Shown piece by piece: positions 43,726 through 52,581 of a stretch of DNA of 64,000 nt. Position numbers and translations under genes: made by a program. The DNA lies in assembly GCA_016212855.1 (NCBI GenBank), contig JACRDP010000014.1, forward strand, positions 33,653-97,652, in the 5' to 3' direction. The notes below the pieces were generated by a model. That model did no database searches and was not told the DNA's origin. It saw only the letters and a list, made by a program, of their open reading frames with translations. Source of the stretch: Elusimicrobiota bacterium. Lineage in GTDB: Bacteria > Elusimicrobiota > Elusimicrobia > UBA1565 > UBA9628. How positions within the stretch are numbered: position 1 is the stretch's first letter; each line of letters begins with the position of its first letter.

Positions 43726-45459
43726 ATGAAACTCTCCAAATACCTGCTGCCGACGCTTCGCGAGTCGCCGTCCGACGCGGACAACGTCTCGGCTCAGCTG
43801 ATGCAGCGTGCGGGCATGATCCGCAAGGTGGCCTCGGGCATTTACGACTGGCTTCCTCTCGGCCTTCGCGTCCTGCGCAAGGTCGAGCGCGTCGTGCGCG
43901 CGGAGATGGACGGCATCGGCGGGCAGGAAGTCTCGTTGCCCGTCATCCAGCCGCGCGCGCTGTGGGAAGAAACCGGCCGTTGGCCCGTCTACGGCAAGGA
44001 GCTTCTGCGCATCAAGGATCGTAAGGACGCCGACTTCTGCTTCGCCCCCACCGCCGAGGAGGTCGTCACCGATCTCGTCCGCCGCGAGGTCCGCTCCTGG
44101 CGCCAGCTGCCGACCATGCTCTATCAGATCGGCCTGAAGTTCCGCGACGAGGTTCGCCCCCGCTTCGGCGTGATGCGCGCGCGCGAGTTCCTGATGAAGG
44201 ACGCCTACTCCTTCCATGCCGACGAGGCGGACGCGTCCGCGTACTACAAGACGATCTACGAGGCGTACAAGCGCGTGTTCACGCGCTGCGGCCTCAAGTA
44301 CAAGCCCGTGCTGGCGCAAGCGGGTGCTATCGGCGGCTCCTTCTCCCATGAGTTCATGGTCTTGGCCGAGACCGGAGAAGAGACCATCGTCTCCTGCACG
44401 AAGTGCGAGTACGGCGCCAACATCGAGAGGTCCGAGATCAAGGACGCCTTTAAGGCTCCCGCCGCGTCGGCCTTCAGGCCCCTCTCCGAGTTCGACACGC
44501 AGGGCAAGACGACCGTCGCCGACGTGGCCGCGCTCGTCAAACGTCCGCTCACCGATTTCCTGAAAACCCAGCTGTACATGATCGACGGCAAGACGCCGGT
44601 GATCGCGCTCATGCGCGGCGACCACGAGCTGCACGAGGCGAAGCTCGCCGCGGCCGTCGGCGCGCCGAATCTATTCCGCGCCTCCCCCGCCCAGTACGAG
44701 ACCGTTATGGGCTGCAAGGTCGGCTTCGGCGGCCCCCAGGGCCACCCCGGCGTCGCGATCTACGCCGATTTCTCGACGCGCGCGGTGCTCAACGGCGTTT
44801 CGGGCGCCAACAAGGACGGCCTGCACACCGACAACTTCAACATCGCGCGCGAGCTGCCCGACATCAAGGGTTTCTTCGACCTGCGCTCCGCGACGCTCGA
44901 GGATCCGTGTCCTTCCTGCGGCGCCGTGACCGAGTTCTTCAAGGGCATCGAGGTCGGCCACACCTTCAAGCTCGGCACCAAGTACTCGAAGTCGATGAAG
45001 GCCGAATATTTGGACAAGGCGCAGAAGCCCCAGGTCATGGTCATGGGCTGCTACGGCATCGGCGTGTCCCGCGTCGTCGCCGCCGCCATCGAGCAGGGCC
45101 ACGACAAGGACGGCATCGTCTGGCCTTCCGAGATCGCCCCCTTCCACGTCGCCGTCGTCGTGCTCGACGAGGCCGACGATGCGCGCGTGCGCCCGGCCGT
45201 GGACGCGCTGGTTAAGGAGCTCGAGGCGAAGGGCATCGAGGTTCTCGAGGACGACCGCGACGGAAAGCCGGGCGTGAAGTTCAAGGATATCGACCTGATC
45301 GGCATCCCGCACCGCTTCGTGATCTCCAAACGCATGCTCGACGGCGGAACCGTCGAGTACAAGAAGCGCGGCGAGGCGGCGGCCGCCAACTGGACGCTCG
45401 CCGAGGCGGCGGACAAGCTCGCTGCTGTCCTGTCCGGCGCGGTCGCGGCCGTCGCTTAG
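43726..45459 (+). CDS. proS: Prolyl-tRNA synthetase (bacterial type)
   Basis: 577 residues, class II synthetase. N-terminal KYLLPTLRESPSDADNVSAQ, motif 2 FRDEVRPRFGVMRAREFLMK, the inserted YbaK-like editing domain (about 225-385, with KTPVIALMRGDHELHE), motif 3 VMGCYGIGVSRVVAAAIEQ, and the anticodon-binding C-terminus. The editing insertion marks the long bacterial form. It follows rseP, a common order. Confidence 0.97.
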   Translation: MKLSKYLLPTLRESPSDADNVSAQLMQRAGMIRKVASGIYDWLPLGLRVLRKVERVVRAEMDGIGGQEVSLPVIQPRALWEETGRWPVYGKELLRIKDRKDADFCFAPTAEEVVTDLVRREVRSWRQLPTMLYQIGLKFRDEVRPRFGVMRAREFLMKDAYSFHADEADASAYYKTIYEAYKRVFTRCGLKYKPVLAQAGAIGGSFSHEFMVLAETGEETIVSCTKCEYGANIERSEIKDAFKAPAASAFRPLSEFDTQGKTTVADVAALVKRPLTDFLKTQLYMIDGKTPVIALMRGDHELHEAKLAAAVGAPNLFRASPAQYETVMGCKVGFGGPQGHPGVAIYADFSTRAVLNGVSGANKDGLHTDNFNIARELPDIKGFFDLRSATLEDPCPSCGAVTEFFKGIEVGHTFKLGTKYSKSMKAEYLDKAQKPQVMVMGCYGIGVSRVVAAAIEQGHDKDGIVWPSEIAPFHVAVVVLDEADDARVRPAVDALVKELEAKGIEVLEDDRDGKPGVKFKDIDLIGIPHRFVISKRMLDGGTVEYKKRGEAAAANWTLAEAADKLAAVLSGAVAAVA

Positions 45460-45478
45460 CGGCCTTCGACAAACCGGG

Positions 45479-45544
45479 TTATCCCCACCAGCGCTCCTCC
45501 TAACTGTTGTCGACAACAGTTGTACGGGCACCGCCTGTGGATAA
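45479..45544. repeat. Symmetric palindromic element with inverted DnaA boxes
   Basis: TTATCCCCA (45479-45487), 14 nt, the perfect 20-bp palindrome AACTGTTGTCGACAACAGTT (45502-45521), 14 nt, TGTGGATAA (45536-45544, the exact reverse of the DnaA box TTATCCACA). The two boxes are equidistant from the dyad centre. It lies between the convergent proS and HEAT-repeat genes, so it is not a promoter. A second copy with the same centre is at 53675-53734. Confidence 0.8.
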
Positions 45545-45597
45545 GGCGTCCAAGCGTATTCTCGCCGTCATCGCGGCGCGACAGTCCGTGCGGGCGT

Positions 45598-46785
45598 TCA
45601 GCGCGGGCCGAGATCCGGCATCGAGCCGACGTCCATCTTCATGTTCATCGGATCGTCGACGGCCTTGAGCGCGGCCGCGGCCTCCTTGCGCACAACCTCC
45701 TCCTTCTCTGAGGCCGCGAGCTTGACGAGGGCGGGCTTCGCGCGGTCGCTGCCGATGCGTCCGAGCGCGCGCGCCGACAGGGCGCGGATGAGCGCGCTCG
45801 GGTCGGAGAGCGCGGGTAGCAGCGGGTCGACGGCATTCGGGCTGCCGATCAGGCCGAGCGCCTCGATAGCGCTGCCGCGCGCTTTCGGGTCGGAGTCCCC
45901 GAGCGCCTTGACCAGCGGCGGGACGGCGTCCTCGTTGTCGGGGCGGCCGAGGCTCAGTGCGGCGTGCGCGCGCGCCGCGGGATCGGACGACGCGAGGTCG
46001 GCCAGCGCGGGCGCGTCGGGGTTCGGCGGCGGCGCGATCGCCGCCGACGGCGGCGGCGGCCGGACCGTGCAGCCGTTCTCCATGTTCGGCGGGTGCTTGA
46101 GCTTCGCTGAAAAGAACGAGATGAACGAGTCGTACTCGGCGGAGGCGTTCGCGTCGCGCTCGTCCTGTTCCGCGTAAGGCAGGCGCCCGTCGCCGTCCAC
46201 GACCGCGCCCGAGTTCAGGAACATGTGTCCGCGCCAGATCTGCGCGCCGCTCGCGCTGCCGAAGAGCTGGGCCACGGCGTCCCGTTCGTACACGGCGCGT
46301 GTCGCGTTCGGTGTGCCCGGCGTCTTCAAGCGGTCGGAGAGGAAGCTGTTCAGCGCCTCCCCGCCGGTGCCGCGGGAGTATTTCTCTCCGCGCCAATCCG
46401 TGACCCACAGCACGAGCACGCCGATGCGGGCGTCGGGCCGCGGCATGCGGCTGAGCAGGCCTGACGAGACTTCTCCACCATTGCCCCACTTGCGCGGCGA
46501 CGGCGCCGACAGGTGTTCGTGCGGGAGCTTCTTGCGCGACTCAGCGTGGCCCATGACCTCCCAGCAGCCGCTCTCCCGCAGGCGATTCTCGACGTTGTTG
46601 AGGATCATCTCCTGAGCGGCCGAGTACTGGGTGTCGCCGGCGACGACGATCAGATGGGTCAGGCCCCGGAAGGCGGCGGGATCGATGGCCTCGGCCGCGG
46701 GCTTGGGAAAGAGCACATCGAGGATCGCCGCCCTCGCGGGCACGGCGGCGAGTCCCAGCGCCAGGACCGCGACGAGCCGGATCAC
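45598..46785 (-). CDS. Secreted protein with C-terminal HEAT repeats
   Basis: 395 residues. Signal peptide at the N-terminus (RLVAVLALGLAAVPARA), an alpha/beta domain at about 35-220 (GLTHLIVVAGDTQYSAAQEM, RIGVLVLWVTDWRGEKYSRG) that I cannot assign, a Pro-rich linker, then four or five PBS-lyase-type HEAT repeats (VPPLVKALGDSDPKARGSAI, VDPLLPALSDPSALIRALSA). The GTG at 46785 overlaps the stop of the upstream membrane-protein gene as GTGA. Probably a periplasmic binding or scaffold protein. Confidence 0.7.
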   Translation of the reverse strand: MIRLVAVLALGLAAVPARAAILDVLFPKPAAEAIDPAAFRGLTHLIVVAGDTQYSAAQEMILNNVENRLRESGCWEVMGHAESRKKLPHEHLSAPSPRKWGNGGEVSSGLLSRMPRPDARIGVLVLWVTDWRGEKYSRGTGGEALNSFLSDRLKTPGTPNATRAVYERDAVAQLFGSASGAQIWRGHMFLNSGAVVDGDGRLPYAEQDERDANASAEYDSFISFFSAKLKHPPNMENGCTVRPPPPSAAIAPPPNPDAPALADLASSDPAARAHAALSLGRPDNEDAVPPLVKALGDSDPKARGSAIEALGLIGSPNAVDPLLPALSDPSALIRALSARALGRIGSDRAKPALVKLAASEKEEVVRKEAAAALKAVDDPMNMKMDVGSMPDLGPR

Positions 46786-47729
46786 GCCTTTTTCGGCGTC
46801 CAGGCCATCCCGAGCATCTCGGCCGTATAGCCCGCGGGCACGGTGCCCGCCGTCGCGTAGCGGTAGAGGACGCACAGGTACACCTGCCCCGCCACGCCCA
46901 GCGTGTAGGAGAAGGCGATCGCGGCCATCAGCCAGCCGAGCAGGCCGACCGCGACCGGCCAGGCCGACTGGGTCATGTAGGCGCCCACGCCGGAGGCGAT
47001 GATCGCGACGAATAAAGAAAAGCCGATCAAAAAGCCCCCGAGCTGCAGGCCCGCGTAGCCGGCCAGCGCCTCGCCCCAAGTCTTGCGGATCACGCTCGCG
47101 GACTGGCGCACGACCTCGATGGGATTGTTCGAGTGCTCTTCGAGTACGAGTACGGGAATCACGAATACCGAAGCCACGCTCCAGGCAAATCCCACGGTGC
47201 GGATCACCCAGCGTCCGAAGATGCCGAAGCGCTCCTCGAGCGACTTGATCAGGATGCCGATAAGCCCCGCGAACAAGGTCCACATCAGGATCGGCTTGAC
47301 CTTGGTGAGCGCGAATTGGATTCCCTCGCCGACCGAGACGCTCTTGCCGTCGAGCGCGTCGAAGATCTCGTGCGTAAAGGCGACGTTGAAGAAGGTCGCG
47401 AAGAACATGGACAGGAAATAGCCGAGAACCATGTAGGCCATGAGCTGACGCGAGACTTCGACGTGCTGCTTGCGGCCGCGCAGAAGGTCGTATTCATCGG
47501 GCGCGCTCGTGACGATGAGCCGGGACCCGACCTCGGCCCAATGCGCGCCCTCGGAGTATTTGTGGCCTGAGGGCTGGAGAACGATCGGGGTCATGAACAG
47601 GAACCCGATGACGATGGTCAGAACGGCGGTCGCCGCGGGAAATAAGAGGAGGCGCGGGTTGGCGCCGATCACGGCGAAGGACGCTTTCATCAGGTTCCAA
47701 CCATTGGCGAGGCGGTCGAGTAGGCTCAT
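46782..47729 (-). CDS. Multi-pass membrane protein, DUF6159-like
   Basis: 315 residues with about six hydrophobic segments. The N-terminal GWNLMKASFAVIGANPRLLL, the VIPVLVLEEHSNNPIEVVRQ segment and SASVIRKTWGEALAGY match what I remember of DUF6159 membrane proteins. No known activity. The ATG at 47729 lies 7 nt after TATACT (47737-47742), a leaderless-type arrangement. Its promoter region is divergent from that of rimP, only about 35 bp away. Confidence 0.65.
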   Translation of the reverse strand: MSLLDRLANGWNLMKASFAVIGANPRLLLFPAATAVLTIVIGFLFMTPIVLQPSGHKYSEGAHWAEVGSRLIVTSAPDEYDLLRGRKQHVEVSRQLMAYMVLGYFLSMFFATFFNVAFTHEIFDALDGKSVSVGEGIQFALTKVKPILMWTLFAGLIGILIKSLEERFGIFGRWVIRTVGFAWSVASVFVIPVLVLEEHSNNPIEVVRQSASVIRKTWGEALAGYAGLQLGGFLIGFSLFVAIIASGVGAYMTQSAWPVAVGLLGWLMAAIAFSYTLGVAGQVYLCVLYRYATAGTVPAGYTAEMLGMAWTPKKA

Positions 47730-47776
47730 GGCAGGCAGTATAACCCCTGTCATTGTTGCGCGCCACCCCCATTTCG

Positions 47777-47785
47777 TGCTATAAT
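47777..47785 (+). promoter_or_regulatory. Extended -10 promoter of the rimP-nusA-infB operon
   Basis: TGC-TATAAT, full consensus extended -10, with no convincing -35. The predicted start near 47792 gives a leader of about 84 nt before rimP that contains two hairpins. Confidence 0.75.
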
Positions 47786-47794
47786 TTGGTCGTT

Positions 47795-47818
47795 CGCCTC
47801 CCAACGTCTTGGGGGGCG
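47795..47818 (+). promoter_or_regulatory. First leader hairpin of the rimP operon
   Basis: A 10-bp stem CGCCTCCCAA/TTGGGGGGCG with one G-U pair and a CGTC loop, beginning a few bases after the predicted transcription start. With the downstream terminator it forms a structured 5' leader. Confidence 0.6.
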
Positions 47819-47830
47819 CGCTTTCTTTCG

Positions 47831-47863
47831 GAGTGGCTGCCGTGTTGAGCCACTCTTTTTATT
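47831..47863 (+). terminator. Attenuator-like terminator in the rimP leader
   Basis: A perfect 8-bp stem GAGTGGCT/AGCCACTC with a 9-nt loop, followed by TTTTTATT. It is a convincing Rho-independent terminator placed between the promoter and the rimP start, so it should act as a conditional attenuator. Leaders with a similar terminator precede rimP-nusA operons in several phyla, consistent with feedback by NusA or translation. Confidence 0.8.
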
Positions 47864-47875
47864 GGACCGAAAAAC

Positions 47876-48349
47876 ATGGATGCCAAGGAAATCGAAGCCC
47901 TTCTGACCCCCCTCATCGAGCAGGAGGGCGGCGAATTGGTGGACCTGCAGTGGCGCAAGGAAGGCCCGCAGTGGGTTCTGCGCCTCTTTTTGGACAAGCC
48001 CAACGGGATCACGCTCGATGACTGCGCTTATTTCTCGGACCGCCTCGGCGCCACGCTCGACGAGGGCGACAAGATCACGAAGTCGTACGTGCTCGAGGTG
48101 TCCTCGCCCGGCCTCGACCGCGTGATCAAGAAGGACAAGGATTTCGAACGCTTCGCGGGCAAGGCCGTGAAGCTGCGTCTCAAGTTGCCGGACAACGGCC
48201 AGCGCAAGTTCGCGGGCACGCTCGCGGGGCTGAAGGAAGGCAAGATCGGGATTCTGGTGGAGAATAAGGATCTCAAGGCGTTCCCGCGCGAGAACGTCGA
48301 CGAGCTGAGGCTCGACGACTCCGCGGCGGTCGATTTCTCGGGGGATTAA
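47876..48349 (+). CDS. rimP: Ribosome maturation factor RimP
   Basis: 157 residues, 30S assembly factor. The N-terminal domain has LLTPLIEQEGGELVDLQWRK and LRLFLDKPNGITLDDCA; the signature LEVSSPGLDRVIKKDKDFERF and the C-terminal Sm-like domain follow. First gene of the rimP-nusA-infB-rbfA-truB operon; nusA follows after 3 nt. Confidence 0.96.
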   Translation: MDAKEIEALLTPLIEQEGGELVDLQWRKEGPQWVLRLFLDKPNGITLDDCAYFSDRLGATLDEGDKITKSYVLEVSSPGLDRVIKKDKDFERFAGKAVKLRLKLPDNGQRKFAGTLAGLKEGKIGILVENKDLKAFPRENVDELRLDDSAAVDFSGD

Positions 48350-48352
48350 TTT

Positions 48353-49606
48353 ATGAGCAAGTCCGAACTGATGACGGCGCTGGAGCAGATCGCGCGGGAG
48401 AAGAATATTCCCGTCGACGAGATTTTGTCCATGATCGAGGGCGCGGTGGTGTCGTCTTTGCGCAAGCACGTCGGCAAGAACGCCGACATCCGCGCTCAGA
48501 TCGACCGCGAGAGCGGCGTGTTCTCCGCCGTCGTGGCGAAGAAGGTCGTCGACACCGTCGTCGACCCGGAGCTCGAGCTCACCGAGGCCGACGCGCAGAA
48601 GATCAAGAAGGGCGCGAAGGTCGGCGACGAGTTGATCTACCCCGCGCCCGCGGCCGACTTCGCCCGCATCGCGGCGCAGACCGCCAAGCAGGTGCTGACC
48701 CAGCGGGTGCGCGAGGTCGAGCGCGACAAGCTGTACGAGGAGTTCAAGCCGAAGGAAGGCGAGGTGGTCTCCGGCTCCGTGCACCGCTTCGTCGAGCGCA
48801 GCATCATCGTCGACCTCGGCAAGACCGAGGGCGTACTTCCCCCTCGCGAGCAGATCCGCCGCGAGCGCTACAACATCGGCGGCAACGTGCGCGCCGTCAT
48901 CCTGCGCGTGGACAAGTCTCAGCGCGGGCCGGCCGTCGTGCTCTCGCGCGCAGCAGATTTGTTTCTTCAGAGGCTCATGGAGATGGAAGTCCCCGAGATC
49001 GCCGACCGCACCGTCGAGATCGTCCGCATCGTGCGCGACCCGGGCTTCCGCGCCAAGGTGATCGTCAAATCCAACGACCCCCGCGTGGACGCGATCGGTT
49101 CGTGCGTGGGCCTGCGCGGCTCGCGCATCCGGTCGATCATGAACGAAGTGGCGGGCGAGCGCATCGACTTGATCGCCTTCGCCGAGGGCGTCGAGGAGTC
49201 TCTCGCCGCGGCCCTGGCTCCGGCCAAGGTCTCGTCGGTGCAGGTCATGGACCCCGAGAACCGCATCGCCGAGGTGCTCGTCGCCGAGGAGCAATTGGCC
49301 CTGGCGATCGGCAAGGACGGCCAGAACGTGCGCCTGGCTCAGAAGCTCACCGGCTGGACCTTGGAAGTGAAGGCCGAGCCGGCGAAGCCGGCGTCGAAGG
49401 CGGCCTCGTCCGGCGCCGACGAATCGCTGACCACGCTCGAGGGCGTGGGACCCAAGACGCTCGAAGCGTTGGTCAAGGCCGGGATCACCGACGCGGCGAA
49501 GCTCGCCGCGGCCGAGCCTGAGGCGCTGAAGGAGGCCGGCATCGGCGAGAAAACCGCGGCCAAGATCATCGCCGCGGCGAAAACGGCTTCCGAAGCCAAG
49601 GCTTAG
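48353..49606 (+). CDS. nusA: Transcription termination/antitermination factor NusA
   Basis: 417 residues. N-terminal RNAP-binding domain (about 1-125), S1 domain (GEVVSGSVHRFVERSIIVDL), KH1/KH2 (DPRVDAIGSCVGLRGSRIRS, AIGKDGQNVRLAQKLTGW), then a linker and a helix-hairpin-helix C-terminal segment (TTLEGVGPKTLEALVKAGI, AGIGEKTAAKII). NusA modulates pausing and termination, so it may act on its own operon leader. Confidence 0.97.
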   Translation: MSKSELMTALEQIAREKNIPVDEILSMIEGAVVSSLRKHVGKNADIRAQIDRESGVFSAVVAKKVVDTVVDPELELTEADAQKIKKGAKVGDELIYPAPAADFARIAAQTAKQVLTQRVREVERDKLYEEFKPKEGEVVSGSVHRFVERSIIVDLGKTEGVLPPREQIRRERYNIGGNVRAVILRVDKSQRGPAVVLSRAADLFLQRLMEMEVPEIADRTVEIVRIVRDPGFRAKVIVKSNDPRVDAIGSCVGLRGSRIRSIMNEVAGERIDLIAFAEGVEESLAAALAPAKVSSVQVMDPENRIAEVLVAEEQLALAIGKDGQNVRLAQKLTGWTLEVKAEPAKPASKAASSGADESLTTLEGVGPKTLEALVKAGITDAAKLAAAEPEALKEAGIGEKTAAKIIAAAKTASEAKA

Positions 49607-49629
49607 CCGCCCCGCAGTCTTTTTCCCAT

Positions 49630-49657
49630 ACGGGGCCTAGACGCTTCTAGGCCCCGT
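49630..49657 (+). repeat. Strong hairpin between nusA and infB
   Basis: A perfect 12-bp stem ACGGGGCCTAGA/TCTAGGCCCCGT with a CGCT loop. No T-tract follows, so it is probably an mRNA stabiliser or processing site between nusA and infB rather than a terminator. Confidence 0.6.
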
Positions 49658-49663
49658 CCAAAA

Positions 49664-49672
49664 TGCTATAAT
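49664..49672 (+). promoter_or_regulatory. Internal extended -10 promoter for infB
   Basis: TGC-TATAAT, a consensus extended -10 that ends 20 nt before the infB ATG at 49693 and 5 nt before an in-frame TTG at 49678. It would let infB onward be expressed independently of the rimP attenuator. Confidence 0.65.
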
Positions 49673-49692
49673 GCGTCTTGGAACAATTAATA

Positions 49693-52224
49693 ATGGAAAA
49701 GAAGACCACGAAAAAGGCCGCGACGGCTAAGAAGGACGCCAAGTCCGCCGCTAAGGCCAAGGCCGCTCCGAAGAAGAAAGCCGCCGCCAAGGGCAAGACC
49801 GCTTCCGAAGTCGAAGGCGTGTCCAAGACCGCCGCCGAGGTCCGCACCAAGCAGGAAGAAGGCTCGATCGCGCCCCCCTCCTCGAATCTCGTCTCCGCGT
49901 TCGCGATGTTCAAGAAGCGCAACGTCTCGGCCGCCGGCCCGACGGTGACGCGCCTCGCCGCCGGCGCGGCGCTTCCGAAGCCTCCGGCCCCGAAGCCGCT
50001 CGTTGCGCCCGCTCCCCTCGCCGCCGCTCCCGCGCCTGCACCCGTCGCGCCTAAGCCCGTCGTGCCCGCGCCGGGCGTACCGCCCGGGTCTTCGACGCCC
50101 GTCGCCAAGCCGCCCGTCCCAGGCGCGTTGCCGCCCAAGCCGATTCAGCCCGTCGCAGGGGCGCCCGCCGCGCCGCCGCCTCCCGCGGCGAAGCCGCCCG
50201 TCACCGGCGCCTTGCCGCCGATGCCGCCCAAGCCCGGCACGTCCGGCCCGCAGAAGCCCGTGATCCTGCGCCCGGGCGCGATCACGACGCGCCCGCAGAT
50301 GACGCCGCGCCCCGGCGCGCCGCGTCCGCCGATGCCCGGCCAGCGCCCCGGCCAGCACCGCCCCGGACAGGGCGGCGGCAACCGCCCGCACCAGAACCGG
50401 CCGTCCGCCGCGCCCTCCAAGCCGCTCGAGCCCGGCCAGAAGCCCGCGCTCAAGAAGATCAAAGTCTCGTCGATGATCACCGTCCGCGAGCTCTCCGAGA
50501 AGATGGAGATCAAGACGAACGACGTGATCAAGAAGCTGATGGGCCTGGGCATCTTCGCCACCATCAACCAGCGCCTCGAGACCGACGCCGCCCAGCTCAT
50601 CGCCTCCGATTTCGGTTTCGAGCTCGAGGTCGTCGCGATGTACAAAGAAGAAGAGCTCGCGGTCGTCACGAAGGACAAGGAAGACCCGGCCAAGCTCAAG
50701 GCGCGCCCGCCCGTCGTCACCATCATGGGTCACGTCGACCACGGCAAGACCTCTTTGCTCGACGCGATCCGCTCGACGCGCGTCGCCGAAGGCGAGTCCG
50801 GCGGCATCACCCAGCACATCGGCGCCTACAAGGTGAAGATCGAGAAGGGCGAGGTCGTCTTCCTCGACACTCCCGGTCACGAGGCCTTCACCGCGATGCG
50901 CGCGCGCGGCGCCAAGGTCACCGACATCGTCATCCTCGTCGTCTCCGCCACCGACGGCATCATGCCGCAGACGATCGAGGCCATCGACCACGCGAAGGCG
51001 GCCTCCGTGCCGATCATCGTCGCGGTCAACAAGATCGATCTTCCCGGCGCGAACCCGCAGAAGATTCGCCAGGACTTGGCCCAGCACGGCCTCCAGCCCG
51101 AAGAGTGGGGCGGCAAGAACATCTTCCAGGACGTCTCCGCCAAGAAGCGCATCAACCTCGACAAGTTGCTCGAGTCGCTGCTCCTTCAGGCCGAGATCCT
51201 CGAGCTCAAGGCCAACCCCGACCGCCCCGCCTACGGCACCGTCATCGAAGCGAAGATGGACCCCAAGCGCGGCGCCGTTTCCACCGTCCTCGTCCAGGCC
51301 GGCACGCTCAGGGTCGGCGACGCGTTCGTGGCCGGCCTCGCGCACGGCAAGATCAAGGCCCTCATCGACGACGCCGGCCGGCGCGTCGAACTTGCCGGGC
51401 CCTCGACCCCCGTCGAGATCTTGGGCATTATGGGAACCCCTCTGGCCGGCGACGCCTTCACCGTCGTCGACAACGAGAAGGCCGCGCGCGACATCGCCGA
51501 AAAGCGCCGCCTGATCCACCGCGAGCAGTCGCTCGCCCACCAGAAGCACATGACCCTCGTCGGTCTGAAGGGCGCGCTGTCCTCCGGCGCCGCGAAGGCG
51601 AAGGATCTCAATATCCTGCTTAAGGCCGACGTGCAGGGCTCGCTCCAGGCGCTGCGCGACTCGCTCGAAGGCATGGCGACGACCGAGTGCCGCGTGCGCG
51701 TCATCCACGGCGGCATCGGCAACCTCAACGAGTCCGACGTCCTGCTCGCCGCCGCCTCAGACGCCGTCACCTTGCTCTTCCATACCGAGATCGAGGGCCG
51801 CGCCGTCGAACTCGCCGAGCGCGAGGGCGTCGAGGTCCGCAAGTACGAGGTCATCTACGACCTCATCGAGGACGTGAAAGCGGCCCTTGAAGGCCTGCTC
51901 GCGCCCGAGATCGTCGACGTTATCGTCGGCAAGGGCGAGGTCAAGGCGCTGTTCAAGGTCAAGACCGGCGTCATCGCGGGCTCCGCGGTGCGCGACGGCA
52001 AGATCACGCGCGGCGGCCTTATCCGAGTGATGCGCGACGGCAAGGCGATCCACACCGGCAAGGTCTCGACCCTGCGCCACTTCAAGGACGACGTCAAGGA
52101 AGTCGAGAAGGGCCAGGAGTGCGGCATCGGCATCGACGGCTTCAACGACGTGGCCGTCGGCGACCTGCTCGAGTTCTTCGTCAAGGAATCGCGCACGCGC
52201 CGCCTTTCGCAGTCTCCGCGGTAA
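49693..52224 (+). CDS. infB: Translation initiation factor IF-2
   Basis: 843 residues. A long low-complexity N-terminus (about 1-255: Lys/Ala-rich, then Pro/Ala-rich, then Gly/Arg/Pro) precedes the IF2N-like segment ([20 protein letters not shown]), the G domain ([42 protein letters not shown]) and domains II-IV. It delivers initiator tRNA to the 30S subunit. An in-frame TTG five codons upstream is an alternative start. Confidence 0.97.
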   Translation: MEKKTTKKAATAKKDAKSAAKAKAAPKKKAAAKGKTASEVEGVSKTAAEVRTKQEEGSIAPPSSNLVSAFAMFKKRNVSAAGPTVTRLAAGAALPKPPAPKPLVAPAPLAAAPAPAPVAPKPVVPAPGVPPGSSTPVAKPPVPGALPPKPIQPVAGAPAAPPPPAAKPPVTGALPPMPPKPGTSGPQKPVILRPGAITTRPQMTPRPGAPRPPMPGQRPGQHRPGQGGGNRPHQNRPSAAPSKPLEPGQKPALKKIKVSSMITVRELSEKMEIKTNDVIKKLMGLGIFATINQRLETDAAQLIASDFGFELEVVAMYKEEELAVVTKDKEDPAKLKARPPVVTIMGHVDHGKTSLLDAIRSTRVAEGESGGITQHIGAYKVKIEKGEVVFLDTPGHEAFTAMRARGAKVTDIVILVVSATDGIMPQTIEAIDHAKAASVPIIVAVNKIDLPGANPQKIRQDLAQHGLQPEEWGGKNIFQDVSAKKRINLDKLLESLLLQAEILELKANPDRPAYGTVIEAKMDPKRGAVSTVLVQAGTLRVGDAFVAGLAHGKIKALIDDAGRRVELAGPSTPVEILGIMGTPLAGDAFTVVDNEKAARDIAEKRRLIHREQSLAHQKHMTLVGLKGALSSGAAKAKDLNILLKADVQGSLQALRDSLEGMATTECRVRVIHGGIGNLNESDVLLAAASDAVTLLFHTEIEGRAVELAEREGVEVRKYEVIYDLIEDVKAALEGLLAPEIVDVIVGKGEVKALFKVKTGVIAGSAVRDGKITRGGLIRVMRDGKAIHTGKVSTLRHFKDDVKEVEKGQECGIGIDGFNDVAVGDLLEFFVKESRTRRLSQSPR

Positions 52225-52230
52225 GCGGCC

Positions 52231-52581
52231 GTGTACAACCGCAACGACCGGCTCAAGGAGCTTTATAAAGAGCTCGTGAGCACGCTTCTGCGCGAGATCA
52301 AGGACCCGGGCCTGACCGGCTTCATCACGGTCACCGGCACCGAGCTCGCCGCCGACCGAAAGACCGTCAAGGTCTACTACTCCGTGCTCGGCACCGAGTC
52401 CGAGCGTGAGCGCACCGCCCAGGCCCTTGAGCGCGCCGCCCCGTACCTGCGCGAACTGATCAAGAAGAAAGTCGCGGTGAAGACCATCCCGAACTTGATC
52501 TTCACGTACGACGAGACGCCCAAGAAGGCCTCGCGCATCGACGAGCTCCTCAACAAGCTCGAGCGCGAAAAAGGCAAGTGA
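52231..52581 (+). CDS. rbfA: Ribosome-binding factor A
   Basis: 116 residues, KH-fold 30S maturation factor. NRNDRLKELYKELVSTLLRE, IKDPGLTGFITVTGTELAAD and RELIKKKVAVKTIPNLIFTY are the family blocks. GTG start at 52231, 6 nt after infB; coupled to truB by GTGA (52578-52581). Confidence 0.93.
   Translation: MYNRNDRLKELYKELVSTLLREIKDPGLTGFITVTGTELAADRKTVKVYYSVLGTESERERTAQALERAAPYLRELIKKKVAVKTIPNLIFTYDETPKKASRIDELLNKLEREKGK

Noticed and set aside
45502..45521. Possible parS (ParB) site in the TTGTCGACAA palindromes
   Set aside because: parS is nearly universal (TGTTTCACGTGAAACA); these centres lack the CACGTG core, and the flanking boxes match DnaA rather than ParB.
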